From assembly GCF_026274175.1 (NCBI RefSeq), contig NZ_JAPHNL010000253.1:1-50847 (forward strand): a DNA stretch of 50,847 bases, read 5' to 3'. This document shows positions 8,010 to 16,157 of this stretch, in pieces (position 1 is the first letter of the stretch; each line of letters begins with the position of its first letter). The DNA comes from Streptomyces beihaiensis. GTDB lineage: Bacteria; Actinomycetota; Actinomycetes; Streptomycetales; Streptomycetaceae. The notes beneath the pieces were generated by a model. It was not told the origin of the DNA. It searched no databases and saw nothing but the letters and a program-made list of their open reading frames with translations. The translations under genes and the position numbers were made by a program.

Positions 8010-10361
8010 TCAACCCGGCAGGGAGAGCCGCGGCTTGGGGGCGTCGAGGCGTCCGGTCCGGGGGCGCCTCGAACCGGCACGGTAGGGCTGCGGCCACACC
8101 GCCCCGGGCCCCGAATAGCCCTGCTCGGCCGCCGCGTGCAACGTCCAGTGCGGGTCGTACAGATGCGGCCGCGCCAACGCGCACAGGTCCGTACGGCCCG
8201 CCAGGATGAGTGAGTTGACGTCGTCCCACGACGAGATCGCCCCGACCGAGATCACCGGGACGCCGGCCTCGGCCCGGATACGGTCCGCGTACGGCACCTG
8301 GTAGGAGCGGCCGTACGCGGGCTGCTCGTCGGCGACGACCTGACCGGTCGACACGTCGATCGCGTCGGCGCCGTGCGCGGCGAAGGCGCGCGCCATGGCG
8401 ACGGCGTCCGCGCCGCTCGTGCCGCCGTCGGCCCAGTCCGTCGCCGAGATGCGGACGGTCATCGGCCGGTCGTCGGGCCACACCGCGCGCACCGCGTCGA
8501 AGACCTCCAGCGGGAACCTCATCCGGGCTTCGAGCGAACCGCCGTACGCGTCCGTCCTCCGGTTGGTCAGGGGCGAGAGGAAACCGGACAGCAAGTAGCC
8601 GTGCGCGCAGTGCAGTTCGAGCAGGTCGAAGCCCGCGCCCGCCGCCCGCCACGCAGCGGCGGAGAACTGCTCCCGGATCTCCGCCAGGTCGTCCGTGGTC
8701 AGCTCACGGGGCAGCTGGTTGGCCGGTTTGTAGCGGAGCGCGGACGCCGCGACGAGCGGCCAGTTGTCGGCGGGCTCCGGCAGCGGCTGATCGATGCCCT
8801 CCCACATCAGGCGTGTCGACCCTTTGCGCCCCGAGTGGCCGAGCTGCACGCCGATCGCCGTGCCGGGCGCGCTGGTGTGCGCGAACTCGACGACGCGGCG
8901 CCAGGCGGCGGCCTGCTCGGGTGTGTAGAGGCCCGCGCAGCCGGGGGTGATCCGGCCTTCCGGGCTGACGCAGACCATCTCGGTCATGACCAGGCCCGCC
9001 CCGCCGAGCGCCCGCGCCCCCAGGTGGACGAGGTGGAAGTCGCCGGGCACCCCGTCCACCGCCGAGTACATGTCCATGGGCGAGACGACGACCCGGTTGC
9101 GCAGGGTGAGGCCGCCGAGACGGAAGGGCGTGAACATCGGCGGCGTACCCTCCGGGCAGCCGAACTCGCGCTCCACCGCCTCCGTGAAGGCGGCATCCCG
9201 CATGCGCAGGTTGTCGTGGGTGACGCGGCGGCTGCGGGTGAGCAGGTTGAACGCGAACTGCCGGGGCGGCTGGTCGAGGTGGCGGGCCAGGTCCTCGAAC
9301 CACTCCAGGCTGGCGCGTGCCGCGCGCTGGGTGGAGGCGACGACGGGCCGCCGCTCGGCTTCGTACGCGTGCAGCGCCGCGCCCGTCGTGGGCTGTTCGT
9401 GCAGGCACGCGGCCAGGGCGAGGGCGTCCTCGACGGCGAGCTTGGTGCCGGAGCCGATGGAGAAGTGCGCGGTGTGCGCAGCGTCGCCGATGAGCACGCA
9501 ATTGCCGTGGGACCAGCGGTCGTTGACGACCGTGCGGAAGGTCAGCCAGGAGGAGTTGTTGGAGCGCAGGGTGCGGCCGCCGAGGGCGTCGCCGAACACC
9601 TTGGCGCACTGTTCGATCGACTCGCGGACGTCCGGCCCGTCGAAGCCGGCCGCCCGCCAGACCTCCTCGCGCATCTCGACGATGACGGTCGACTCGTGGT
9701 CGCTGAACGGGTAGCCGTGCAGCTGCATCACGCCGTGCTCGGTCTCGGCGATCTCGAAGCGGAAGGCGTCGAACGCGAAGTCGGCGGCGAGCCAGATGTA
9801 GCGGTTGCGGTGTTCCTCGATGTGCGGGCGGAACGCGTCGGCGTACGCCTCGCGGGTGCGGCTGTGCACGCCGTCGGCGGCGATCACCAGGTCGTGAGTG
9901 GCGCGCAGCTCGGCCACGGGCGGCGCCTCGGTGCGAAAACGCAGGTCGACGCCGAGGGCACGGCAGCGGCCGTGCAGTATGTCGAGCAGACGCCGTCGGC
10001 CGAGGGCGGCGAAGCCGTGGCCGCCGGAGGTCTGGCAGGTGCCGCGGTGGACGATGTCGATGTCGTCCCAGCGCACGAACTCGTCGCGCAGCGCGGCGTA
10101 GACGACGGGGTCGGCGTGTTCGATGCCGCCGAGCGTCTCGTCGGAGAGGACGACGCCGAAGCCGAACGTGTCGTGCGGGGCGTTGCGCTCCCACACGGTG
10201 ATCGCGCGGGACGGGTCCAGGCGCTTGAGCAGCGCCGCCGCGTAGAGGCCGCCTGGGCCGCCGCCGATGACGGCGATCGCGCGGGCCGTGGACCTGGATG
10301 CGGATTCGGATGCGGGCGAGGGCGTCGGTGCGGGGGTGGGCGCGGGCGCGGCTGAGGCCAT
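8010..10361 (-). CDS. Bifunctional FAD monooxygenase / old-yellow-enzyme hybrid (2-aminobenzoyl-CoA monooxygenase/reductase or salicylyl-CoA 5-hydroxylase type)
   Basis: A fusion of 783 residues. The N-terminal half is a class A FAD monooxygenase: dinucleotide motif 'VIGGGPGGLYAA', the 'LVIAADGVHSRTR' DG motif and 'CVLIGDAAHTAHFSIGSG' GD motif. From about residue 400 it becomes an old-yellow-enzyme-like FMN barrel: 'FTPFRLGGLTLRNRVVVSPM', 'AIGVQLGHSGRKGS', 'LLELHCAHGYLLSGFLSPLTN' and 'VISVGAISS'. This order is that of the Azoarcus 2-aminobenzoyl-CoA monooxygenase/reductase, which hydroxylates and then reduces the aminobenzoyl-CoA ring. Start at 10361 follows GGGGAAG, five bases after the hydratase stop; an in-frame ATG at 10382 overlaps the hydratase gene. 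Salicylyl-CoA is an alternative substrate. Confidence 0.87.
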   Translation of the reverse strand: MASAAPAPTPAPTPSPASESASRSTARAIAVIGGGPGGLYAAALLKRLDPSRAITVWERNAPHDTFGFGVVLSDETLGGIEHADPVVYAALRDEFVRWDDIDIVHRGTCQTSGGHGFAALGRRRLLDILHGRCRALGVDLRFRTEAPPVAELRATHDLVIAADGVHSRTREAYADAFRPHIEEHRNRYIWLAADFAFDAFRFEIAETEHGVMQLHGYPFSDHESTVIVEMREEVWRAAGFDGPDVRESIEQCAKVFGDALGGRTLRSNNSSWLTFRTVVNDRWSHGNCVLIGDAAHTAHFSIGSGTKLAVEDALALAACLHEQPTTGAALHAYEAERRPVVASTQRAARASLEWFEDLARHLDQPPRQFAFNLLTRSRRVTHDNLRMRDAAFTEAVEREFGCPEGTPPMFTPFRLGGLTLRNRVVVSPMDMYSAVDGVPGDFHLVHLGARALGGAGLVMTEMVCVSPEGRITPGCAGLYTPEQAAAWRRVVEFAHTSAPGTAIGVQLGHSGRKGSTRLMWEGIDQPLPEPADNWPLVAASALRYKPANQLPRELTTDDLAEIREQFSAAAWRAAGAGFDLLELHCAHGYLLSGFLSPLTNRRTDAYGGSLEARMRFPLEVFDAVRAVWPDDRPMTVRISATDWADGGTSGADAVAMARAFAAHGADAIDVSTGQVVADEQPAYGRSYQVPYADRIRAEAGVPVISVGAISSWDDVNSLILAGRTDLCALARPHLYDPHWTLHAAAEQGYSGPGAVWPQPYRAGSRRPRTGRLDAPKPRLSLPG

Positions 10362-10366
10362 CGGGG

Positions 10367-11197
10367 TCACTTCCCCTGCCACTTGGGCGGGCGCTTCTCG
10401 GTGAACGCCGCGTGGAACTCGGCGTAGTCCTGGCCGTTCATGAGCAGCGCCTGCGTGGCCGCGTCCATCTCGACGGACGCGGCCAGGGGCATGTCGAGCT
10501 CGGCGGTGAGCAGCGCCTTGGTCTGGGCGTGGGCGAGGGCGGGGCCTTCGGCGAGGCGGCGGGCGAGGGCGAGCGCGGCCTCGTCGGCCTTGCCCTCCTC
10601 GGTGAGCTCGCTGAGCAGGCCGATGCGCTCGGCCTCCGGCGCGCGTACCGCCTCGCCGAGCATGAGCAGCCGGGTGGCGTGACCGAGGCCGACGACCCGC
10701 GGCAGCAGGTAGGCGGCGCCCATGTCGCCGCCGGAGAGTCCGACCTTGGTGAACAGGAACGCGAAGCGGGCGCTGGGGTCGGCGACGCGGAAGTCGGCGG
10801 CGAGCGCGAGCACGGCGCCCGCCCCGGCCGCGACCCCGTGCACGGCGGCGATCACCGGGAAGGGTGCCTCGCGCACGGCCCGTACGACCTGCCCGGTCAT
10901 GCGGTTGAAGTCGAGCAGTTGCGCCGTGTCCATCGCGAGGGTGGCGCCGATGATCTCGTCGACGTCGCCGCCGGAGCAGAAGCCGCGGCCGCGGCCCGCA
11001 AGGACGAGGGCGCGCACGGCCTTCTCGCGGGACAGCTCGGCGAGCAGGTCACGCAGGTCGGCGTAGGCGTCGAAGGTGAGGGCGTTGAGCTTGTCGGGCC
11101 GATCGAGCGCGACGGTGGCGACGCCGTGCTCGTCCTCGGTGTACGTGAAGTGATGCCAGGTCGTGGTGCGGGGGGCGGAGCCGGTGAAGGGACTCAT
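10367..11197 (-). CDS. Enoyl-CoA hydratase/isomerase family protein
   Basis: A crotonase-fold protein of 276 residues: 'VATVALDRPDKLNALTFDAY', oxyanion-hole loops 'GRGRGFCSGGDVDEI' and 'IAAVHGVAAGAGAVLALAADFRVAD', then 'FLFTKVGLSGGDMGAAYLLPR'. The start at 11197 is supported by GCCGGAGG just upstream; an upstream ATG-like start at 11239 would run into the operator. First gene of the transcript with the hybrid flavoenzyme. Expected to hydrate or hydrolytically open an alicyclic enoyl-CoA in the aromatic-CoA pathway. The third-loop residues are those of a hydratase-like enzyme, but crotonase substrate cannot be read directly. Confidence 0.87.
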   Translation of the reverse strand: MSPFTGSAPRTTTWHHFTYTEDEHGVATVALDRPDKLNALTFDAYADLRDLLAELSREKAVRALVLAGRGRGFCSGGDVDEIIGATLAMDTAQLLDFNRMTGQVVRAVREAPFPVIAAVHGVAAGAGAVLALAADFRVADPSARFAFLFTKVGLSGGDMGAAYLLPRVVGLGHATRLLMLGEAVRAPEAERIGLLSELTEEGKADEAALALARRLAEGPALAHAQTKALLTAELDMPLAASVEMDAATQALLMNGQDYAEFHAAFTEKRPPKWQGK

Positions 11198-11232
11198 GCG
11201 CGTGCCTCCGGCGGGTAGCTGACGCGTCGACG

Positions 11233-11272
11233 GTATCACCGGATCGTGACTGCCGTCACGAGTACGCGATAT
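11233..11272. promoter_or_regulatory. Second copy of the palindromic operator candidate, upstream of the hydratase/hybrid flavoenzyme operon
   Basis: GTATCAC at 11233, TGACTGCCGTCA at 11247-11258 and CGATAT at 11267-11272. The left arm is exactly 14 bases from TGACTG, as in the copy at 5035-5072; the right arm is 2 bases further away. It begins 36 bases upstream of the hydratase start. Confidence 0.6.
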
Positions 11273-11409
11273 AGGGTCCTACGTCCTGCGCCCCACCGCC
11301 GGGAGCCTCTAGCGGGACACGCCGTACCATTCATACGGTTGAACGCAGGACAGTCACTCCCCAGCCATCTCCCCGTCACCCTCTCGCCGCGCCGCCCCCA
11401 CCGGATCGG

Positions 11410-11892
11410 GTGCGTCGAGCCGCTCTTCCAGGACCTGCCTTGCCCACTCCGCCCACACCCACCTCGTGGCGCATAGCGCTGCCCCACACGGCCGCGGCCG
11501 TGCCGGTCGCGCGCGCTCTCGTGCGCAGCGCGCTGGCCGAGATCGACTCGCCCGCCACCGATTCGGACACCGCCGAGCTGCTCACGGCGGAGCTGGTGGC
11601 GAACGCCGTCGAGCACACCACGGGGGACACCCCGATCGAGCTGGTCGTGGAGCTCTTCGAGACCGGCTGCCAGGTCGAGGTGCACGACCCGGACCCGGCT
11701 CCGCCGGCCGAGCTGACCGTGCCCTGGGACACGGTGGAGGCCGCACCGGACCCGTGGCAGGAGCACGGCCGCGGCCTGCTGCTGATCCGCACGCTCAGTG
11801 CGTCGTGCGGGCACCGCCCCACCGGCTCCGGCAAGGCGGTCTGGTTCACCCTTCCCGCGGTGCCGGCGCAGCGGCCGCCGTCGGAGGCGTAG
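11410..11892 (+). CDS. ATP-binding protein, RsbW/anti-sigma-like histidine-kinase-type ATPase
   Basis: A 160-residue single-domain HATPase_c_2 protein. The N box is 'LLTAELVANAVEHTTGD' and the G box 'HGRGLLLIRTLSASCG', ending in 'GSGKAVWFTLPA'. Streptomycetes encode dozens of such stand-alone ATPases; characterised ones are anti-sigma factors or their partners, but most are orphans. No anti-anti-sigma or sigma gene is adjacent. The GTG start at 11410 is uncertain: no good ribosome site, and a TTG at 11437 is an alternative. Its 3' end overlaps the convergent permease gene by 47 bases. Confidence 0.75.
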   Translation: MRRAALPGPALPTPPTPTSWRIALPHTAAAVPVARALVRSALAEIDSPATDSDTAELLTAELVANAVEHTTGDTPIELVVELFETGCQVEVHDPDPAPPAELTVPWDTVEAAPDPWQEHGRGLLLIRTLSASCGHRPTGSGKAVWFTLPAVPAQRPPSEA

Positions 11893-13405
11893 GGCCGCTG
11901 ACGGGCCGCGGTTCAGCGGCGGCAGCGCCGAGCCGCGAGTGGCGGCGGCCGTAGAGCGCGTAGACGAGGGCGCCGACGGCGAGGAACGCCGCGAACTGCA
12001 CCCAGGTCGTCCAGCCCGTGCCCCAGATCAGGTAGAGGCACATCGCCACGCCGAGGACGGGGCTCAGCGGGTAGAGCGGCACCCGGAACGACCGCTTGAG
12101 GTCGGGCCGCCGGCGGCGCAGCGCGACGACCGCGACGTTGACGGCGATCATGATCGCCAGGGTGCCGATGGTCGTCAGGTCGACGACGACGCCGAGCGAC
12201 GCGAACGCGGCCGGGACCGCGAAGACGGCCGCCACGATCCAGGTGCCCGCGACCGGCGTCGACGTACGCGGCGACACCCGTTCGAAGACCCGCGGGATCA
12301 GGCCGTCGCGCGACATCGACAGCAGGATCCGCGTCTGCCCGTACATCACCGCCAGCACGACGGAGGCGATGGCCACGACGGCGCCGAAGGCGATGATGCC
12401 GCCGCCGACGGTGGAGTGGGTGACCTTGTCGACGACGAGCGAGAGCGCGGCGGGCTTGTTCCCGACGGCGTCCGCGCCGAGCGCTCCGATCGCGCCGAGG
12501 GCGACGGAGCAGTACAGCAGGGTGACGAGCCCGATGCAGATCATGATCGCGAGCGGGATGTTCCGCCGCGGGTTCTTGACCTCCTCTCCGGCCGTGGTGA
12601 TCGCGTCGAAGCCGATGTACGAGAAGAAGGCGAGTGAGGCGCCCGACGTGATGCCGCCGATGCCGTCCTTCATGAACGGCGCGAGGTTGCCGTCCTTGAA
12701 CGCGCTGAACCCGATGGCGCAGAACGCGATGAGGATGCCGATCTTCAGCACGGCCATGGCGGCGGTGGCCCGCGCACTCTCCCGGACGCCGCGCACGAGC
12801 AGCGCGGCGGCCATCAGCATCACGATCACGGCGGGAAGGTTGATCACGCCGCCGTCGCCGGGCCCGGCGGACAGGGCGGTCGGCAGCTGGTGGCCGACGA
12901 GACTCTGGAGGAGTTCGTCGACGTACTGGCTCCAGCCGACGGCGACCGCGGAGACGGAGACGCCGTACTCCAGGAGCAGGCACCAGCCGACGAGGAAGGC
13001 GACGCGCTCGCCGAGGGCCGCGTAGGCGAACGAGTACGAGGAACCGGAGACCGGAATCGCGCCGCCCAGCTCGGCGAAGGAGAACGCCGTGAAGACGCAG
13101 GTGACCGCGGCCAGCACGAACGAGACGAGCACGGCGGGCCCGGACGCGGCGACCGTGTCGGACAGGCCGACGAAGATGCCGGTGCCGACGATGGCGCCGA
13201 CGCCGAAGCACACGAGCTGGAAGAGGCCCATGGTGCGCTGGAGACCGTGGCCCTCCAGATCGGTGCCGGACTCGGCGAGGAGGGCTTCGGGGGACTTGAC
13301 GCGCGGACCGGCGGGCGCGACCGGGCGTACCGGGGCGGTCGAGGCCGTCGGGGTGGTCGAGGCCGTCGGAGTCGTCGGGGTCGGCGACATGGGGGTGGTG
13401 CTCAT
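11846..13405 (-). CDS. APC-superfamily cationic amino-acid permease
   Basis: About 519 residues with 12 or so hydrophobic segments. 'RTMGLFQLVCFGVGAIVGTGIFV' is the first transmembrane helix with the APC glycine motif, 'FSFAELGGAIPVSGSSYSFAY' follows, and 'RGVRESARATAAMAVLKIGIL' is typical of the CAT (cationic amino-acid transporter) branch. The cytosolic N-terminus is unusually rich in Pro, Thr and Ala (residues 1-35). Start at 13405 is the first ATG that does not depend on a longer Pro-rich extension; 13474 is possible. Placed just after ornithine carbamoyltransferase and arginine deiminase on the same strand, it likely imports arginine or exchanges arginine for ornithine. Confidence 0.85.
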   Translation of the reverse strand: MSTTPMSPTPTTPTASTTPTASTAPVRPVAPAGPRVKSPEALLAESGTDLEGHGLQRTMGLFQLVCFGVGAIVGTGIFVGLSDTVAASGPAVLVSFVLAAVTCVFTAFSFAELGGAIPVSGSSYSFAYAALGERVAFLVGWCLLLEYGVSVSAVAVGWSQYVDELLQSLVGHQLPTALSAGPGDGGVINLPAVIVMLMAAALLVRGVRESARATAAMAVLKIGILIAFCAIGFSAFKDGNLAPFMKDGIGGITSGASLAFFSYIGFDAITTAGEEVKNPRRNIPLAIMICIGLVTLLYCSVALGAIGALGADAVGNKPAALSLVVDKVTHSTVGGGIIAFGAVVAIASVVLAVMYGQTRILLSMSRDGLIPRVFERVSPRTSTPVAGTWIVAAVFAVPAAFASLGVVVDLTTIGTLAIMIAVNVAVVALRRRRPDLKRSFRVPLYPLSPVLGVAMCLYLIWGTGWTTWVQFAAFLAVGALVYALYGRRHSRLGAAAAEPRPVSGPTPPTAAAAPAPREG

Positions 13406-13511
13406 TTCTGGTGGTGCGGGCGCGGCGGGGTGTGCCGCGGACGGGCGGGGCCGGGGAGGGTGTTCCGGTCCCACCGGTGAACGGGGTGGAGCGGTGGTGG
13501 CAGGGGGCCGC

Positions 13512-14528
13512 CTACGGTCGGCCGAGGGTGGCGACCATCACGGCCTTGATGGTGTGCAGGCGGTTCTCGGCCTCGTCGAAGACGACGGAGCGCTCCGACT
13601 CGAAGACCTCGTCGGTGACCTCCAGGGATTCCAGGCCGTACTTGGCGTGGATCTCCCGGCCGACCTTGGTGCCCAGGTCGTGGAAGGCGGGCAGGCAGTG
13701 CAGGAACCTCACGTCCGCGTTGCCGGTCGCGCGCAGCACGTCCGTCGTCACCGCGTACGGGGTGAGGGCCTTGATCCGCTCGTCCCACACCTCCTCGGGC
13801 TCACCCATGGAGACCCATACGTCGGTGACGACGAAGTCGGCGCCCGCGACGCCGTCGGTGACGGACTCCGTGAGCGTGATGCGCGCCCCGCTCGCCGCGG
13901 CCAGCTCGCGGGCCTTCGCGACGACGGCCTCGGCGGGCCAGTACGCCTTGGGCGCCACGATCCGCACGTCCATGCCGAGCAGGGCGCCGGTGACGAGGTA
14001 GGAGTTGCCCATGTTGAACCGGGCGTCGCCCAGGTAGGCGAAGACGATCTCGTCGAGCGGCTTGGCGCTGTGCTCGGTCATCGTGAGCACGTCGGCGAGC
14101 ATCTGAGTGGGGTGCCAGTCGTCGGTGAGGCCGTTGTACACGGGCACACCCGCGTGGGCGGCGAGCGTCTCGACGGTCTCCTGGGCGTCGCCCCGGAACT
14201 CGATGGCGTCGAACATCCTGCCGAGGACGCGAGCGGTGTCCTTGCTCGACTCCTTCTTGCCGATGTGGGAGCCGGACGGGTCGATGTACGTCGTCGAGGC
14301 GCCCTGGTCGGCGGCGGCGACCTCGAACGCGCACCGGGTCCGCGTCGACGCCTTCTCGAAGATCAGGGCGATGTTCCGGCCGCGCAGGTACTGCGTCTCG
14401 GTCCCGGCCTTCTTCGCCGCCTTGAGCTCGGCGGCCAGGTCGACCAGAGCACGGAACTCCTCGGCGGTGAAGTCCAGCTCCTTGAGGAAGTGACGGCCGG
14501 CGAGGCCGGGACGCTGGGCGGTCGCCAT
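13512..14528 (-). CDS. argF: Ornithine carbamoyltransferase
   Basis: A 338-residue carbamoyltransferase with all expected signatures: carbamoyl-phosphate loop '[12 protein letters not shown]', '[15 protein letters not shown]', and the ornithine-site '[10 protein letters not shown]'. A clear CAGGAG precedes the ATG. In the arginine deiminase route it runs in the catabolic direction (citrulline plus phosphate to ornithine plus carbamoyl phosphate); biosynthetic and catabolic enzymes look alike, but the position between arcA and a permease argues for the catabolic (arcB) role. Confidence 0.92.
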   Translation of the reverse strand: MATAQRPGLAGRHFLKELDFTAEEFRALVDLAAELKAAKKAGTETQYLRGRNIALIFEKASTRTRCAFEVAAADQGASTTYIDPSGSHIGKKESSKDTARVLGRMFDAIEFRGDAQETVETLAAHAGVPVYNGLTDDWHPTQMLADVLTMTEHSAKPLDEIVFAYLGDARFNMGNSYLVTGALLGMDVRIVAPKAYWPAEAVVAKARELAAASGARITLTESVTDGVAGADFVVTDVWVSMGEPEEVWDERIKALTPYAVTTDVLRATGNADVRFLHCLPAFHDLGTKVGREIHAKYGLESLEVTDEVFESERSVVFDEAENRLHTIKAVMVATLGRP

Positions 14529-14572
14529 GGGGACTCCTGAGGACGGCGGCGGAACAAGGGAATGCTGGAAGT

Positions 14573-14600
14573 CTATACGATAGAAGGCATTCTTATACAG
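14573..14600. promoter_or_regulatory. AT-rich imperfect palindrome upstream of ornithine carbamoyltransferase
   Basis: CTATACGATAGAA (14573-14585) and TTCTTATACAG (14590-14600) form an imperfect inverted repeat in an otherwise GC-rich 160-base gap between arcA and argF. It has the look of an ArgR/Crp-type operator or of a promoter with TATA-like hexamers for argF. Too little matches a known consensus to name the regulator. Confidence 0.4.
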
Positions 14601-14688
14601 CGAGGTGGTGTGGGACCGGCCACGATCCGCAGGCCGTGGGAGACAGTCACGGACACTGCGAGAACCCGTCAGGCGCCGCGGGAACCCG

Positions 14689-15924
14689 TCACCGCGTCGC
14701 CGCGACCGGATCGCGCTCCACCGGGCAGCTCATGCAGCGCGGTCCGCCCCGGCCACGGCCGAGTTCGCTGCCGGGAATCTCGATCACCTCGATCCCCTGC
14801 TTGCGCAGGAACGTGTTGGTGGTGGCGTTCCGTTCGTACGCCACCACCACGCCCGGCTCGACCGCCAGCACGTTGCACCCGTCGTCCCACTGCTCGCGCT
14901 CGGCCGCGTGCACGTCCTGCGTCGCGGTCAGCACCCGGATCTCGCTCAGCCCGAGCGCGGCGGCGATGGCCCGGTGCATGTGCTCCGGCGGGTGGTCGGT
15001 CACCTTCAGCTCCTGGTCGCCCGCCCCCGGTTCGATCGTGTACGAGCGCAGCATGCCGAGCCCCGCGTACTGGGTGAACGTGTCCGCGTCGATCATCGTC
15101 ATCACCGTGTCGAGGTGCATGAACGCCCGCCGCTTGGGCATGTCGAGGGCCACGATGGTGCGGGCCGAGCCCGCGGCGAACAGCTTGTGCGCGAGCATCT
15201 CCACGGCCTGCGGCGTGGTGCGCTCGCTCATTCCGATGAGCACGGCGCCCTGCCCGATCACCAGTACGTCCCCGCCCTCGATGGTCGACGGGTAGTCGGC
15301 CTGCCCCTCGGACCAGACGTTGAACCGCTCGTCACGGAAGAGCGGATGGTGGCGGTAGATCGCCTCGAAGTGAACGGTCTCGCGCTGCCGCGCGGGCAGG
15401 CGCATCGCGTTGATGGAGACGCCGTCGTAGATCCAGGCCGAGGTGTCCCGGGTGAACAGGTGGTTGGGCAGCGGGCCGAGCAGGAAGTCGTCGAGCTCCA
15501 TGGCGTGGAAGCGGACGGAGACCGGTTCCGGGTGCGCGTCCAGGAACTCCCGCTTGGTCATGCCGCCGATGAGCGCCTCGGCCAGCTCCGGCGCGGGCAG
15601 CGTCTCGAAGGCGGCCCGCAGGTGGGACGTGGCCAGCGGCCCGTACTCCTTCTCGTCGAAGACCCGGTCGAGGACCAACGTGCGGGCCGCGCCCTCCTCC
15701 AGGGTCTCGGTGAGCAGATCACCGAAGAGGTGCACGGCGACCCCGCGGTCACGCAGCACGTCTGCGAACCCGTCGTGCTCCTGGCGCGCACGGCGCACCC
15801 ACAGCACGTCGTCGAAGAGGAGCTGGTCCTTGTTGCTGGGCGTGAGCCGCTTCAGCTCCAGGTCCGGGCGGTGCAGTATGACGCGGCGCAGCCGCCCGGC
15901 CTCGGAGTCGACGTGGAATGCCAT
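14689..15924 (-). CDS. arcA: Arginine deiminase
   Basis: A 411-residue guanidino-group-modifying enzyme that converts arginine to citrulline and ammonia. Visible catalytic features: 'EGGDVLVIG' (Asp region), '[12 protein letters not shown]' (His/Asp pair) and the nucleophile in '[10 protein letters not shown]' (Cys397, 15 residues from the end, as in the family). The N-terminus '[21 protein letters not shown]' is typical. It is the first gene of arcA-argF-permease, but 160 bases separate it from argF, so argF may also have its own promoter. No carbamate kinase gene is in the window, so ATP gain from carbamoyl phosphate would need a gene elsewhere. Confidence 0.93.
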   Translation of the reverse strand: MAFHVDSEAGRLRRVILHRPDLELKRLTPSNKDQLLFDDVLWVRRARQEHDGFADVLRDRGVAVHLFGDLLTETLEEGAARTLVLDRVFDEKEYGPLATSHLRAAFETLPAPELAEALIGGMTKREFLDAHPEPVSVRFHAMELDDFLLGPLPNHLFTRDTSAWIYDGVSINAMRLPARQRETVHFEAIYRHHPLFRDERFNVWSEGQADYPSTIEGGDVLVIGQGAVLIGMSERTTPQAVEMLAHKLFAAGSARTIVALDMPKRRAFMHLDTVMTMIDADTFTQYAGLGMLRSYTIEPGAGDQELKVTDHPPEHMHRAIAAALGLSEIRVLTATQDVHAAEREQWDDGCNVLAVEPGVVVAYERNATTNTFLRKQGIEVIEIPGSELGRGRGGPRCMSCPVERDPVAATR

Positions 15925-16021
15925 GGGGACATCCTTCCCTCTGCGGGGCGGCTATGCGCGGTCGCGTGTGCCATGTGCTTCTCGGCGGGCGGTGCGGTCG
16001 GTAGGGGTGGACCGGGCCCCC

Positions 16022-16034
16022 GCGGCGAAGCCGC
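16022..16034 (-). terminator. Possible terminator hairpin between pnkp and arcA
   Basis: GCGGC and GCCGC enclose a three-base loop (GCGGCTTCGCCGC on the minus strand), about 120 bases after the pnkp stop in its direction of transcription. No T-run follows, which is usual in such GC-rich genomes. Confidence 0.3.
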
Positions 16035-16157
16035 ACGCCTCAGGGGCCCGCCCACCGGGGGCGCGGGAACCACGCGGGCGACCCGTCCCGAACCCGCGGA
16101 CGCCAGCCGAGAGCAAGCCCGCACACGCCACGGCGACCGGTCGGCCGAAACAGGACC

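Noticed and set aside
8373-10355. Open plus-strand frame of 660 codons opposite the hybrid flavoenzyme gene
   Set aside because: Antisense shadow; the minus-strand frame carries all flavin and barrel motifs.
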